Below, piece after piece: positions 15,656 through 24,468 of a DNA stretch of 64,000 nt (the first letter of the stretch is position 1; each line of letters starts with the position of its first letter). Position numbers and translations under genes: made by a program. The stretch comes from CADEFX01 sp046154585 (GTDB lineage: Bacteria; Pseudomonadota; Alphaproteobacteria; Rhizobiales; Hyphomicrobiaceae): contig JBJXDX010000157.1 in NCBI GenBank assembly GCA_046154585.1, positions 1-64,000 of the forward strand, read 5' to 3'. The notes beneath the pieces were generated by a model. The model did no database searches. It saw only the letters and a program-made list of their open reading frames with translations, and was not told where the DNA came from.

Positions 15656-16963
15656 TCACAGGCGCCGCAATCGGCCAGGGACCACGCGCACCTTGCGTGG
15701 CGCCGCCATCCAGATCGCGGTCGCAGAAATCACGCAGCAGGCCAAGGCAAGCAGAAAGGCGAGCCTGTAGCTGCCGGTCGCATCGTGGATGAGACCTGTG
15801 ACCCACGGTCCGGTGGCGCCGCCGATGATCAGCGAGATGGAAAGGGTGCCGAAGATCGAGCCGTAGTGCGGCCCTTCGAAAATCTCCGCCGCGATGGGTC
15901 CCATCACCGACGTCAGCGCGTAACCCAGGAAACCTTGTGAGACCACCATCAGGTAGAGCAGGGCAGGCGAGGGCGTGTGCTCGAGGAGGATGAGCGCCGC
16001 ATAGCAGATCGCAAAGCCGGCGCATCCGGCGGTCCATATCCACTCGCGGCCGATCCTGTCCGACAACGCGCCGAGGCCAACCTGGCCCGGGATGCCGACG
16101 GCGCTCACGATCCCCAAGGACCAGGCCGCGACGAGCGGCGTGAAGCCGACCTCGATGAGGTATTTCGTCTGGTGCACCTGCACCGCGTACCAGGCCACCA
16201 GCGCGCAGAAATAGCCGAGCACGATCCACCAGAAACGGGACGTGCGCACCGCCCGCGCCAGCGTCCACTCGATGGCGACCCAGGCGGGATCGACGATGTT
16301 CGACGTGCGGCGCATCTCCTCCGCCCCCGCCGTCTGCAATGCGCCGTCCGGCAGCAGGCCGATGTCCTGCGGTCTGCGCCGCACCAGCAGTGTCAAAGGT
16401 CCGACGACGAACAGTACGAGAAGGCCCATGGCCCAGCACGACGCGCGCCAGCCGTCGCGGCCGATGATCGTCTGCAGCCACGGCAGCAGGACGATCGCGC
16501 CGACACCGGCGCCGGAGAACGCAAGGCTGATGGCGAGCGCCCGGCGGCGCACGAACCAGCTCGGCAGGAACAGGGATTGGGCCGTGTAGGTCATGAGGTT
16601 GGCGCCACCGCCGACCAGAACGCCGAGTGTTGTATAAAGATGCCACGGCTTCTCGATCAGTGGTGCGGTCAGAAGCCCGAGGCTCATCAGGCAGACGCCG
16701 CTGCCGATGACGATGCGCGGACCGTGACTGTCCATGAGCCGCCCGGCGAACGGGCTCACGACGGCGGAGAAAAGGAAGCCGAAGGAAAAGGCGCCGGCCG
16801 CAAGGCCGCGATCCCACCCGAACTCGTCAATGAGCGGCGGTAGCAGCAAGGAGAACGCGGTGCGCGCCGTCGCGGCGATCGCCATGGTCACGAAGGCGAT
16901 GCCGACGATGAGCCATCCGTAATAGAACGGCAGTCGCGACGACCAGTGAGGCACGGCTTTCAT
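15656..16963 (-). CDS. MFS transporter (monocarboxylate/oxalate-type)
   Basis: A 435-residue protein with twelve hydrophobic helices. The start FYYGWLIVGIAFVTMAI, then FGWDRGLAAGAFSFGFLFSA and GRLMDSHGPR (the loop 2-3 MFS motif), resembles the group that includes monocarboxylate and oxalate/formate carriers. It probably takes up an organic acid. The downstream-oriented 2-hydroxyacid dehydrogenase gene ends 13 bases before its ATG on the same strand, so both form one operon, opposite to the XRE regulator; this suggests uptake and oxidation or reduction of a hydroxy acid or keto acid. Confidence 0.85.
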   Translation of the reverse strand: MKAVPHWSSRLPFYYGWLIVGIAFVTMAIAATARTAFSLLLPPLIDEFGWDRGLAAGAFSFGFLFSAVVSPFAGRLMDSHGPRIVIGSGVCLMSLGLLTAPLIEKPWHLYTTLGVLVGGGANLMTYTAQSLFLPSWFVRRRALAISLAFSGAGVGAIVLLPWLQTIIGRDGWRASCWAMGLLVLFVVGPLTLLVRRRPQDIGLLPDGALQTAGAEEMRRTSNIVDPAWVAIEWTLARAVRTSRFWWIVLGYFCALVAWYAVQVHQTKYLIEVGFTPLVAAWSLGIVSAVGIPGQVGLGALSDRIGREWIWTAGCAGFAICYAALILLEHTPSPALLYLMVVSQGFLGYALTSVMGPIAAEIFEGPHYGSIFGTLSISLIIGGATGPWVTGLIHDATGSYRLAFLLALACCVISATAIWMAAPRKVRVVPGRLRRL

Positions 16964-16976
16964 TCCATACTCTTCA

Positions 16977-17948
16977 TCACACTGGCTCGATGGCGTTGAT
17001 CGGCGGCTCGCCGCGCCTCGTCCGTGCGATGTTGTCCGCAATCAGGCGGGCGCGCGCATCGATCATGCCTTCCGTCCAGCCTGATACGTGTGGTGTCATG
17101 ATGACGTTCTCGAGCTCATGAAAAGAACATGTTGCCGGCAGGGACGGGCCAGCCGAGGAAGGGTAGCGATACCACACGTCGAGCGCGGCACCGGCGATGC
17201 GTCTCGATGCAAGTGCATGGTATAGCGCTGTTTCGTCGAAAATCTCCGCGCGTGCAACATTGATGACGAAAGCGGCGGGCTTCAGCAGCTTCACGCGGCG
17301 GTCATCCATCAGGTTGCGCGTGGCCGGCGAGAGCGACAGCGTGACGGCGAGATAGTCGGCCTGCCGCAGCACGTCATCGAGGCGCTCTGGACCACCGATG
17401 AAGGCAACGCCGGACGGCACATCCGTTTGCGCCTGCCGCCGTACGGCGCACACCTGCATGTCGAAGGCCGCGGCGCGGCGCGCGAGCGCCTGCCCGATGT
17501 GTCCAAATCCAAGAATGCCGAGCGTTTTGCCCGCGAGCTCCGGCCAGCCGGGCGGAGCCTTGGCATCGACAGCCCACTGGCTATCCCATCGGCCTTGGCG
17601 CATGCCGACGTCGAGACGCCTGAACGAGCGCGTCAGCGCGATCATGGCGCCGATGATGTACTCGGCAATTCCGACCTCATGGCCATAAGCGTTCGCCAGG
17701 CGCGTGCCGGGGCGAAGGGCGCTGCGGTCGATGCGATCGAGACCTGCGCCTGGCACTTGCACCAACCGAAGCCGGGATGCCTGCGCCATGCGGGCCGTGA
17801 AGCTCATCGACACCAAGACGTCGACATCGGCCAGGCGGTGAACGATGCCGGTTTCATCGTCGGCGATCACGTCGCACGGCTCTGAAAGCTTGGCGCGCAC
17901 GGCGCCTACCATCCGCTCTGCAAACGATCCGGCAAATGCGACTTTCAT
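16977..17948 (-). CDS. D-2-hydroxyacid dehydrogenase family protein
   Basis: A 323-residue NAD-dependent dehydrogenase. The Rossmann motif GFGHIG is at residues 147-152, the substrate-binding Arg at R233 (NVARAEIFDE) and the catalytic His at H287 (MTPHVSGW). The acidic partner of that His usually lies in an EP motif after GLDVF; here the segment is ALDVWYRYP (256-264) and has no Glu. Formate dehydrogenases also deviate there, using Gln. So it is a divergent subgroup; reaction unknown. It is first gene of the operon with the MFS transporter. ATG 17948 is preceded by only a weak AGGG. Confidence 0.84.
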   Translation of the reverse strand: MKVAFAGSFAERMVGAVRAKLSEPCDVIADDETGIVHRLADVDVLVSMSFTARMAQASRLRLVQVPGAGLDRIDRSALRPGTRLANAYGHEVGIAEYIIGAMIALTRSFRRLDVGMRQGRWDSQWAVDAKAPPGWPELAGKTLGILGFGHIGQALARRAAAFDMQVCAVRRQAQTDVPSGVAFIGGPERLDDVLRQADYLAVTLSLSPATRNLMDDRRVKLLKPAAFVINVARAEIFDETALYHALASRRIAGAALDVWYRYPSSAGPSLPATCSFHELENVIMTPHVSGWTEGMIDARARLIADNIARTRRGEPPINAIEPV

Positions 17949-18061
17949 GTCCGCGTACCCTGTCGATGGCTGATCGCGCCGCGCGTGCGGCCATTGCACC
18001 GTCGGCACCGCGTCTGCATTATCCGTGCTTGGTACAGCGAGCAACTACCTGCCAGGTCATC

Positions 18062-18889
18062 ATGACGACCCCTCCCGCCTTTCCCACGCGCCTCGCCTGG
18101 TGGCGAAAGCGGCGTGGGCTGTCCCAGCTCCAGCTCGCGCTGGCGGCGCCCTGCTCGCAGCGCCACATCAGCTTCCTGGAGCTCGGCCGCACCAAGCCGA
18201 GCCGCGAGATGGTGCTCCGCCTCTCGGCAGCCCTCGACGTGCCGTTGCGGAATGCGAATGAGCTGCTGCTTGCCGCCGGTTATGCGCCGGTTTGGACGGA
18301 AACGGACCTCGGCGCCGAGGCGTTGGCGCCCATCCGCAATGCTCTCGATTTCATGCTGGCCCAGCAGGAGCCGTTTCCCGCCGTGGTCGTAGATCGCCGC
18401 TGGAATCTGCTGCAGGCCAACAAGGGCGCCGTCGCGCTGGTCGAATTCCTCGTTGGCCCTCTGAAACCGGGCGTCGCGCTCAACCTCGCCGATGCCCTGG
18501 TGGCACCCGATGTGCTGAGGCCGCACCTCACGAACTGGGCCGACGTCGTGCGGTACTTTCTGCGCAGCGTGGAGGCGGACGCGGCTGCCGACGGAACGAT
18601 GGAGACGGCCGGCTTGCTGGAACGGCTGCTGAGCTACAAGGATGTGCGATCCGTCATGATGGGCGCCGCACCGCTTGCGGCTGAAGCGCCTGTGCTGCCA
18701 ATGCACTTTCAGAAGGGCGAAACCAGGCTCCGCCTGTTCACGACCATTGCCACGCTAGGCACGCCGCAGGACATCACGCTGCAGGAGCTGCGCATCGAGA
18801 GCTTCTTTCCGATGGACGACGCAACGCGCGATGTGTTTCGCAGCTGGGCCGTGGCCGCAGAGTCCCGGCAGCGACGGCGGCGGGCATAG
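18062..18889 (+). CDS. XRE-family regulator with MmyB-like ligand domain
   Basis: A 275-residue protein: residues 8-65 are a helix-turn-helix (LAWWRKRRGLSQLQLALAA then CSQRHISFLELGRTKPSREM) and residues 85-265 match the MmyB-like ligand-binding domain (PFPAVVVDRRWNLLQANKGA, then HLTNWADVVRYFLRSV). Such regulators bind DNA near their own gene and respond to an unidentified small molecule. It is transcribed divergently from the dehydrogenase-MFS operon, 113 bases away, which makes that operon or the following SDR gene its likely target. The ATG at 18062 opens the family-typical N-terminus. Confidence 0.88.
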   Translation: MTTPPAFPTRLAWWRKRRGLSQLQLALAAPCSQRHISFLELGRTKPSREMVLRLSAALDVPLRNANELLLAAGYAPVWTETDLGAEALAPIRNALDFMLAQQEPFPAVVVDRRWNLLQANKGAVALVEFLVGPLKPGVALNLADALVAPDVLRPHLTNWADVVRYFLRSVEADAAADGTMETAGLLERLLSYKDVRSVMMGAAPLAAEAPVLPMHFQKGETRLRLFTTIATLGTPQDITLQELRIESFFPMDDATRDVFRSWAVAAESRQRRRRA

Positions 18890-18981
18890 GTCGCGAAGGC
18901 GCGGGCCATCGCTGGCATGGACGTGCGAACGCGGGCGGATCATAGTCGAGGCTCCAGAAAATCCAGGGAGTTGCTCACGTC

Positions 18982-19806
18982 ATGAGCCAAGACCAGTCAC
19001 CGCTTGCCATCGTCACGGGTGCCGCCAGGGGCATTGGCGCCAGCATCTCCGAGCGCCTTGCAGCAGCGGGCTATGCCGTGGCGCTGTGGGATTTCGACGG
19101 CGACGGCGCCAAGGCCCGGGCCGCGGAGCTGACGGCTGCCGGCCGCAAGGCGATTGCCGCGCGCTGCGACGTGGTTGACGAGGCACAGGTGGAAGCGGCG
19201 ACAAAGGCCGCCGTCGATGCGTTCGGCACGCCCCGTGTGCTCGTCAACAATGCCGCCACCCGTCATCGCGCGCCGCTGGAGGAGTTGCCGCGGGCAAGCT
19301 GGGACCGCGAGATCGCGATCAACCTGACGGGCGTCTTCCAGTGCACGCAGACCGTTGGCCGGCTGATGCTCGCTGCCGGCCGTGGCGCCATCGTCAACAT
19401 CGCCTCGATGAGCGGCTCGCAAGGGCAGCCGCTGCGGGGCGCCTATTCGCCCTCGAAAGCGGGCGTGATTGGTCTGACCTATGTGACGGCGGTGGAGTGG
19501 GGTGGCCGCGGCATTCGCTGCAACGCCATCAGCCCGGGCATGATCGCCACCCCGGTGCACGCGGAGGCCTACGGCAACGCAGCCGTGAAGGCCGCGCGCG
19601 AGGCGATGGTCCCCATGGGACGCGTCGGCGATGGCACCGATATCGCCGATGTCGTCGTGTTCCTGGCTTCGGATGCCTCACGTTATATCAACGGCGCCAA
19701 CATCCCGGTCGACGGCGGCATCACCAAGGCCCTTGTCGGGCTGATGCCGCTGGCCACCGCCAACGGCGAGGTGTCGACGTCCATCGCGCAACTCGTATTG
19801 CGGTAG
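18982..19806 (+). CDS. SDR family oxidoreductase
   Basis: A 274-residue classical short-chain dehydrogenase: cofactor motif TGAARGIG at residues 12-19, NNAAT near 90, catalytic Ser in SMSGSQG and YSPSK (Tyr and Lys) near residue 155. The sequence after the cofactor strand, DFDGDGAKA, has Asp at the end of strand 2, suggesting NAD(H) over NADP(H). It would oxidise an alcohol or hydroxyacyl intermediate. In the neighbourhood of a CoA-transferase and a MaoC hydratase it could supply a hydroxyacyl-CoA oxidation step, though its place is inferred only from position. Confidence 0.88.
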   Translation: MSQDQSPLAIVTGAARGIGASISERLAAAGYAVALWDFDGDGAKARAAELTAAGRKAIAARCDVVDEAQVEAATKAAVDAFGTPRVLVNNAATRHRAPLEELPRASWDREIAINLTGVFQCTQTVGRLMLAAGRGAIVNIASMSGSQGQPLRGAYSPSKAGVIGLTYVTAVEWGGRGIRCNAISPGMIATPVHAEAYGNAAVKAAREAMVPMGRVGDGTDIADVVVFLASDASRYINGANIPVDGGITKALVGLMPLATANGEVSTSIAQLVLR

Positions 19807-19811
19807 GGCCG

Positions 19812-19848
19812 GGCGATCCTTCGCGGCCGTGTGCCACGCAGGATCGCC
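19812..19848. terminator. hairpin between convergent SDR and Bug genes
   Basis: GGCGATCCT (19812-19820) pairs perfectly with AGGATCGCC (19840-19848) over a 19-base loop, right after the SDR stop; GCTGCGTTTT follows. It can serve as a weak terminator for the SDR transcript, and possibly for the opposite one. Confidence 0.55.
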
Positions 19849-19858
19849 GCTGCGTTTT

Positions 19859-20833
19859 CTACAACTCGCCCTTGATATTGGCCTTCAAGGCGATCTCACG
19901 CAGCTTAGCGACCTCGGCCTCGACGAACTTGCCGAGCTCCTCGGGTCCCATCAGGTTGGGCACGACGCCCTGTTGTTCGAGGCGCGGCTGCACCTCGGGG
20001 GAAAGCATCGCCTCGCGGAAGGCATCGTGAATTTTCTTGACCACGTCGGCTGGCATGTTGGCTGGACCCATGATGCTGTAGGAGTCCGTGATGTCGAATC
20101 CGGGGAAGCCCAGCTCGGCGACCGTCGGCATGTCGGGGAACGTGGCCGAGCGCTTGATGCCGGTGATGGCGAGCCCCCGCAGGCTGCCGGCCGCCACGTG
20201 CGGCCCGGCGGAGATGACGTTGCCGAAGATGATCTTGATCTGGCCGCTGACCGCGTCTTTCAGCTAGGCTCCGGTGCCCTTGTAGGGCACGTGCACCATA
20301 TCGATGCCGGCACTCTGCTTCAGCATCTCGCCCGCGAAGTGCTGTCCGCCGGCGACACCCGATGTCGCGTAGAAGAGCTTGCCGGGGTTGGCCTTGGCTT
20401 CCGCGATCAGGTCCGCCAGTGTCTTCGCCGGGAACGAGGGGTGCACGGCGATGATATTGGGCGAGCTGTTGAGATTGATGATCGGCGAGAAGTCCTTCAG
20501 CGTGTCGTAGGGCAGCTTCTCCTGCACCGTCACGTTGGCGGCATGCGTGTTGACGACGATCATGCCGATGGTGTGCCCGTCGGTTGCGCGCGCCACCATC
20601 TCGGTGGCGAGGATGAAGGCGCCGCCCGGCCGGTTCTCGATCAGCACCGATTGCCCGAGTTTCGCCGAAACGGCGTTCTGTAGCGTGCGGGCGAGCGTAT
20701 CGGTGCCGCCGCCGGGGACGGTCGGCAGGATCAAGCGAACCGGCCGCGTGGGCCAAGCCGTTTGTGCGGGGGCCGCACCGGACTGTAACAAGCTTGCGAA
20801 AGCGGCGAGTGCTGCAATGATGAGCTTTGTCAT
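19859..20833 (-). pseudogene. TctC/Bug-type tricarboxylate binding protein with in-frame TAG
   Basis: Ignoring one stop codon, the frame encodes 324 residues, the usual Bug length: signal peptide (MTKLIIAALAAFASLLQSGA), WPTRPVRLILPTVPGGGTDT, IENRPGGAF and, in the second half, ITGIKRSATFPDMPTVAELG, all canonical. A TAG at 20266-20264 falls after VPYKGTGA and before LKDAVSGQIK with the frame unchanged on both sides. At this position relatives carry an ordinary residue, so this is most simply a point mutation (for example CAG to TAG) or a base-call error. No TctA/TctB membrane genes are nearby. If real, the 189-residue product lacks the second lobe and cannot bind ligand. Confidence 0.85.
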
Positions 20834-20888
20834 GTGTTTCCTACCCTTTTGTCGTTTCTTGACATGCGCGTTCTGTATCAGACGCCCT

Positions 20889-23270
20889 TCACCGTATGAC
20901 GCCGGATGCTCTTAACTGCTGTTGCCGCTCGGCGGACAGACCGAGAATGTCGCCGAGCACATAGCTGTTGTGGCTTCCGAGCGGCGGCGTTGGACTATAT
21001 TCTCCGCGCCAACCGTCATGCGCCATCCAAGGCAGCGTTGTGGTCCAAGATCCATCGTTGAGTTGGCGGAAGACGCCGCGATCCGCGAGATGCGCATCGC
21101 GCACGAGGTCATGGATGCCGCGCACCCGCACCGCCGGGATTGCGCGCGCCTGCAGCAGGATTTCGGCTTCGGCGGCCGAGATGTTGCGGCACCATGCGGC
21201 GATGGCCTCGTTCAACTCGGCGTGGGTAGCACACCAGCCGTCGGCGGTGGCAAGATCGGCGCGTCCTGCGAGCTTGTTCTGCCGGAGCAACGCGCATATC
21301 CCGCGCCAGTGCTCGTCAGTGCGGATGGAGAGGGCCAGCCAATCGTCCACGCCGGCACAGCGAAAGCAGCCTGATGGCGCAGCGTCGGGCTCGCCGCGAT
21401 CGTTCTTGTCCCGCTGTGGCTGGCCGAGGCCCGCGCGCAGAACGGCATCCGGCAGGAGTGCAACGGTCGCCTCGAGCATTGAAAGGTCGATGTAGCATCC
21501 CTCGCCCGTCTGCCGGCGATGGCGCAGCGCCGCCAGAATGGCGATCGTCTCCCAGAGCGCGGTCACGGGATCGGTCCAGGCGGGCATGACGCCCATGCCT
21601 TCGAGTTCGGGATTCATGCGGCCCATCATCCCGACGCGGCCGCTGTAGGCCTGCAGCAACGAGCCGTAGGCCAGCAGGTCGCGCTCGGGACCGGTGCGGC
21701 CAAGGCCCGATGCCGACACGAAGATGATGTCGGGCTTGACCTTGGCCAGATGCTGGTACGCGAGGTTGTTCTTGGCGAGCACGCGCGAGGAGAAATTCTC
21801 CACCACGACGTCGCTGGTGGCGACGAGATCGTGCAGGGTCGCCTGCGCGTCCGGCGTTGTAATATCGAGCGTGCAGCTCTTCTTGTTGTTGTTGATGACC
21901 GCGAACCAGGCCTCGCGGAAGGAGAACTCGGGTCGGGTGGTCGATTCAATCTTGATGATCTCCGCGCCCATGGCGCCGAGCATCTTGGTAGCCATGGGAC
22001 CGGCCATGACCCAGCTGAAATCGACGACGCGTACGCCGGCCAGCGGCAACGTAGCCGGCGTTCCGCCGTTTGCGTAACCGCCGCGCGCGGGTGCAGCCGG
22101 GGTGCGTGGTGCCGGTATCTCTGCTGGTGGCGAGCACGTCACGGTCAGCCCGCGCGACAGCGTGGCGCCGCCGCTAGACTGCATCGCGAACGGCAGCCCT
22201 GGCATGACGGCTTCGGCACCGTCGGCATCGCTCAGTTTATTGAAGAACCGCCGATCGCGGAGCTGCGGATTGCGCAGGAGATCTTCAGCCGTGCTGACGG
22301 GGAAGCAGGCGACGCGCGCCGCCTGTGCACGCCCGAAGACGCTGTGGACCTTCTCGCCTTTCGACCAGGCCGCCATCAGCTTTTGCAGAGCCTGGGCATT
22401 CCGCGTCCGCGTTTCGCGCGAGCCGCACAGCGCGGCCTCGGCCGCCCAGTCCGGCGTACCCATCAGCGTGACCCATCGCTGCCACTGATGATCCTCGCGC
22501 GGCGAGACGAGAATCGTTCCGTCAGCGCAAGGGAGCAGCCAGACGAGGCCGCCGGCGATAGTGATGCTGCGTCCGGGCTCGCGTGCGCGGCTCGGCGGCT
22601 GCGTGCCGCGATGATAGTCCGCCAGCGGATCGATCAGCATGGCGGCGAACACGTCCTCGGCCGAAAGATCGATGACGGGCTTGGGCGCATCGCCCGGTGC
22701 TGCCAGCGCCCAGAGCGCAGCGTTGGCCACCACGAGGCCGGCCAGCATGCCGGCTTCGCGATCCGCACAGCCGGTGGGTGGCGTCGCCTCGGGATCGGTG
22801 ACCGGGCAGGCCTGATGAAACGCGTAACCGCCGGAATATTGCGCGAGGTATTCGGAACCGGCCCATCCGCTGCGCGCGCCGCTCAGTCCGAACGGCGACA
22901 GCAGAATGATCGCGGGCGCAGCCGATGCGGTGCGGTCGAGCAGCGCCGCGGGGCAGGCCTCGCCAGGATTGCCGTCCTGCATGGACCAGATGAGCACATC
23001 GCAACTGCGAGCGAGGTCCATCACGATCTGTGCCCCGTGCCCGCAATGGCGATCGGCGATGACGGTGCGCTTGCCGTGGTTCAAGTGACCGAACAGCGCG
23101 CTGGCACCGGACGGCAGGAACGGGCCCTCGCCCCTCAGTGCGTCGCCGTTCGGCGGCTCGATCTTGATGACCTCGGCGCCGAGATCGGCTAACAGGCGCG
23201 CGCCAAACGCAGCCGATACGGACGCACCGACCTCGACGACTTTCACTCCTGCAAGCGGACGCAGGCTCAT
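20889..23270 (-). CDS. double-domain family III (CaiB/BaiF) CoA-transferase
   Basis: A 793-residue protein made of two CaiB/BaiF domains in tandem. The first (residues 1-375) starts RPLAGVKVVEVGASVSAAFG; the second (about 400-790) starts LPLAGVRVVDFSWVMAGPMA. Each has an Asp in the position of the catalytic Asp that carries the CoA thioester chemistry: VIDLSAEDVF in the first, YIDLSMLEATVALL in the second. The second is nearer the consensus, with NFSSRVLAKNNLAY and SASGLGRTGPERD, and is likely the catalytic half. Such enzymes move CoA between organic acids. ATG 23270 is preferred over TTG 23288 on homology. Divergent from the MaoC genes, 172 bases apart. Confidence 0.88.
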   Translation of the reverse strand: MSLRPLAGVKVVEVGASVSAAFGARLLADLGAEVIKIEPPNGDALRGEGPFLPSGASALFGHLNHGKRTVIADRHCGHGAQIVMDLARSCDVLIWSMQDGNPGEACPAALLDRTASAAPAIILLSPFGLSGARSGWAGSEYLAQYSGGYAFHQACPVTDPEATPPTGCADREAGMLAGLVVANAALWALAAPGDAPKPVIDLSAEDVFAAMLIDPLADYHRGTQPPSRAREPGRSITIAGGLVWLLPCADGTILVSPREDHQWQRWVTLMGTPDWAAEAALCGSRETRTRNAQALQKLMAAWSKGEKVHSVFGRAQAARVACFPVSTAEDLLRNPQLRDRRFFNKLSDADGAEAVMPGLPFAMQSSGGATLSRGLTVTCSPPAEIPAPRTPAAPARGGYANGGTPATLPLAGVRVVDFSWVMAGPMATKMLGAMGAEIIKIESTTRPEFSFREAWFAVINNNKKSCTLDITTPDAQATLHDLVATSDVVVENFSSRVLAKNNLAYQHLAKVKPDIIFVSASGLGRTGPERDLLAYGSLLQAYSGRVGMMGRMNPELEGMGVMPAWTDPVTALWETIAILAALRHRRQTGEGCYIDLSMLEATVALLPDAVLRAGLGQPQRDKNDRGEPDAAPSGCFRCAGVDDWLALSIRTDEHWRGICALLRQNKLAGRADLATADGWCATHAELNEAIAAWCRNISAAEAEILLQARAIPAVRVRGIHDLVRDAHLADRGVFRQLNDGSWTTTLPWMAHDGWRGEYSPTPPLGSHNSYVLGDILGLSAERQQQLRASGVIR

Positions 23271-23442
23271 CGGCAGGCTCGCGCGCAATGGGGCTTTTGC
23301 CCGTCCGGCGAAGCGCCGGTCAAAGCGACTCCCATGGTGCGTACGCTCCCTGCTTTTTTCTTGCGGGCGTCGTTAGGAATTGAACCCGGTCACCCCCGAC
23401 CGTAGTGTGACGAGGGCGGATGAACAAGAGTGGAAGGGGAGG

Positions 23443-23973
23443 ATGACCGCAAACTACATCACCGATGCCGTACGCGAAATCATCGGCAGGCAGTCCGACT
23501 GGATCGACGCCAGCCATCCCGTCGAGTCGAGCGAGGTGCGGCGCTTCTTCCAGGCCACCATGGATCCCAATCGCCGCTACTGGGACAAGGCGTATGCGGC
23601 CGAAACGCGCTACGGGTCGCCGGTCACGCCGCCCGGCTTTCCTGTTCATGCCTTTCGCCGGCCGCCGGAGCAAGTCGACGATCCGTTCGATGACCGCAGC
23701 GATCCCGAGTTCGATGGCACAGGACGGTTCATGCGGCCGGGCCTGCCCAAGGTTCCCGTTCCTCTCTCCGGCATTCTCAATGGCGGCTACGAATACGAAT
23801 TCTACAGCTACGCCAAAGTCGGAGAGCGCATCCGCTGCCGCAGTACTTATCGCGACATCTACCAGCGAACGGGCAAATCCGGGACGATGGTCATGGTCGT
23901 CATCGAGGACGAGTACGCGACGGACACCGGCCGCCTGCTGCTCAAGTCCCTCAACACACAGATCATGAGATGA
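23443..23973 (+). CDS. MaoC-like FAS1-type dehydratase, non-catalytic partner subunit
   Basis: A 176-residue hot-dog protein of the type found as N-terminal half or partner of MaoC hydratases (RRFFQATMDPNRRYWDKAYA, then VTPPGFPVHAF and LNGGYEYEFYSYAKVGERIR). It lacks the Asp/His pair of the hydratase-2 motif that its neighbour has, so it should be a structural or substrate-covering subunit in a heterodimer. A purine-rich GAAGGGGAGG precedes ATG 23443. Its stop overlaps the next start by four bases (ATGA), supporting coupled synthesis of two subunits. Confidence 0.82.
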   Translation: MTANYITDAVREIIGRQSDWIDASHPVESSEVRRFFQATMDPNRRYWDKAYAAETRYGSPVTPPGFPVHAFRRPPEQVDDPFDDRSDPEFDGTGRFMRPGLPKVPVPLSGILNGGYEYEFYSYAKVGERIRCRSTYRDIYQRTGKSGTMVMVVIEDEYATDTGRLLLKSLNTQIMR

Positions 23974-24455
23974 GCATGCGCCAGGGCGTGTATTTCGACG
24001 ATATCGCGGTGGGCGCCGAGATTCCCGTCGTGTCCAAGGGGCCGCTGACCACAGCGCATGTGGTGCGATGGTCGGCGGCGATGGAGAACTGGGCTCCGAT
24101 CCACTACGACTGGCGCTATGCCACGCAAAACGATGGGCTGCCCGACGTGCTCGTCAACGGCTCGTGGAAGCAGCACGTGATGATGCAGGCGTTGACCGAC
24201 TGGGTGGGCGATACCGGCTGGCTCTGGAAGATGAAATTCCAGTACCGCGGCATGACCGTGCCGGGCGATACCGTGACGGCCTGGGGGCGAGTAACGGCAA
24301 AGGCGGAACGCGGCGCCTGGGGCGTGTGCGATCTCGACATCGGGCTCAGAGACCAGAAAGGCGTCGAGACCTCGCCCGGCACGGCGTCGCTCGTGCTTCC
24401 CAGGCGCGGAGGGCCGAACGTGCCCTATCCCTTCGATCCGCAAGCGCTGGCCTGA
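23970..24455 (+). CDS. MaoC-family (R)-specific enoyl-CoA hydratase-like subunit
   Basis: A 161-residue hot-dog protein carrying the hydratase-2 overhang in the form MENWAPIHYDWRYA (residues 38-51), with the His that activates water; the usual Asp is replaced in context by Glu/Asn. Later VNGSWKQHVMMQALTDWVGD and VPGDTVTAWGRVTA fit the family. With the overlapping upstream subunit it should hydrate or dehydrate an acyl-CoA. Combined with the divergent CoA-transferase the pair suggests activation of an organic acid as CoA ester followed by hydration, like mesaconate or branched acid breakdown; the actual substrate is not known. Confidence 0.83.
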   Translation: MSMRQGVYFDDIAVGAEIPVVSKGPLTTAHVVRWSAAMENWAPIHYDWRYATQNDGLPDVLVNGSWKQHVMMQALTDWVGDTGWLWKMKFQYRGMTVPGDTVTAWGRVTAKAERGAWGVCDLDIGLRDQKGVETSPGTASLVLPRRGGPNVPYPFDPQALA

Positions 24456-24468
24456 TTGCGCGGCGACC

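Noticed and set aside
20264..20266. TAG as programmed recoding (pyrrolysine or suppression)
   Set aside because: No downstream recoding element or supporting gene is visible; a point mutation explains it more simply.
21519..23192. 557-codon plus-strand frame
   Set aside because: Shadow of the CoA-transferase on the minus strand; composition is biased and no ribosome site precedes it.
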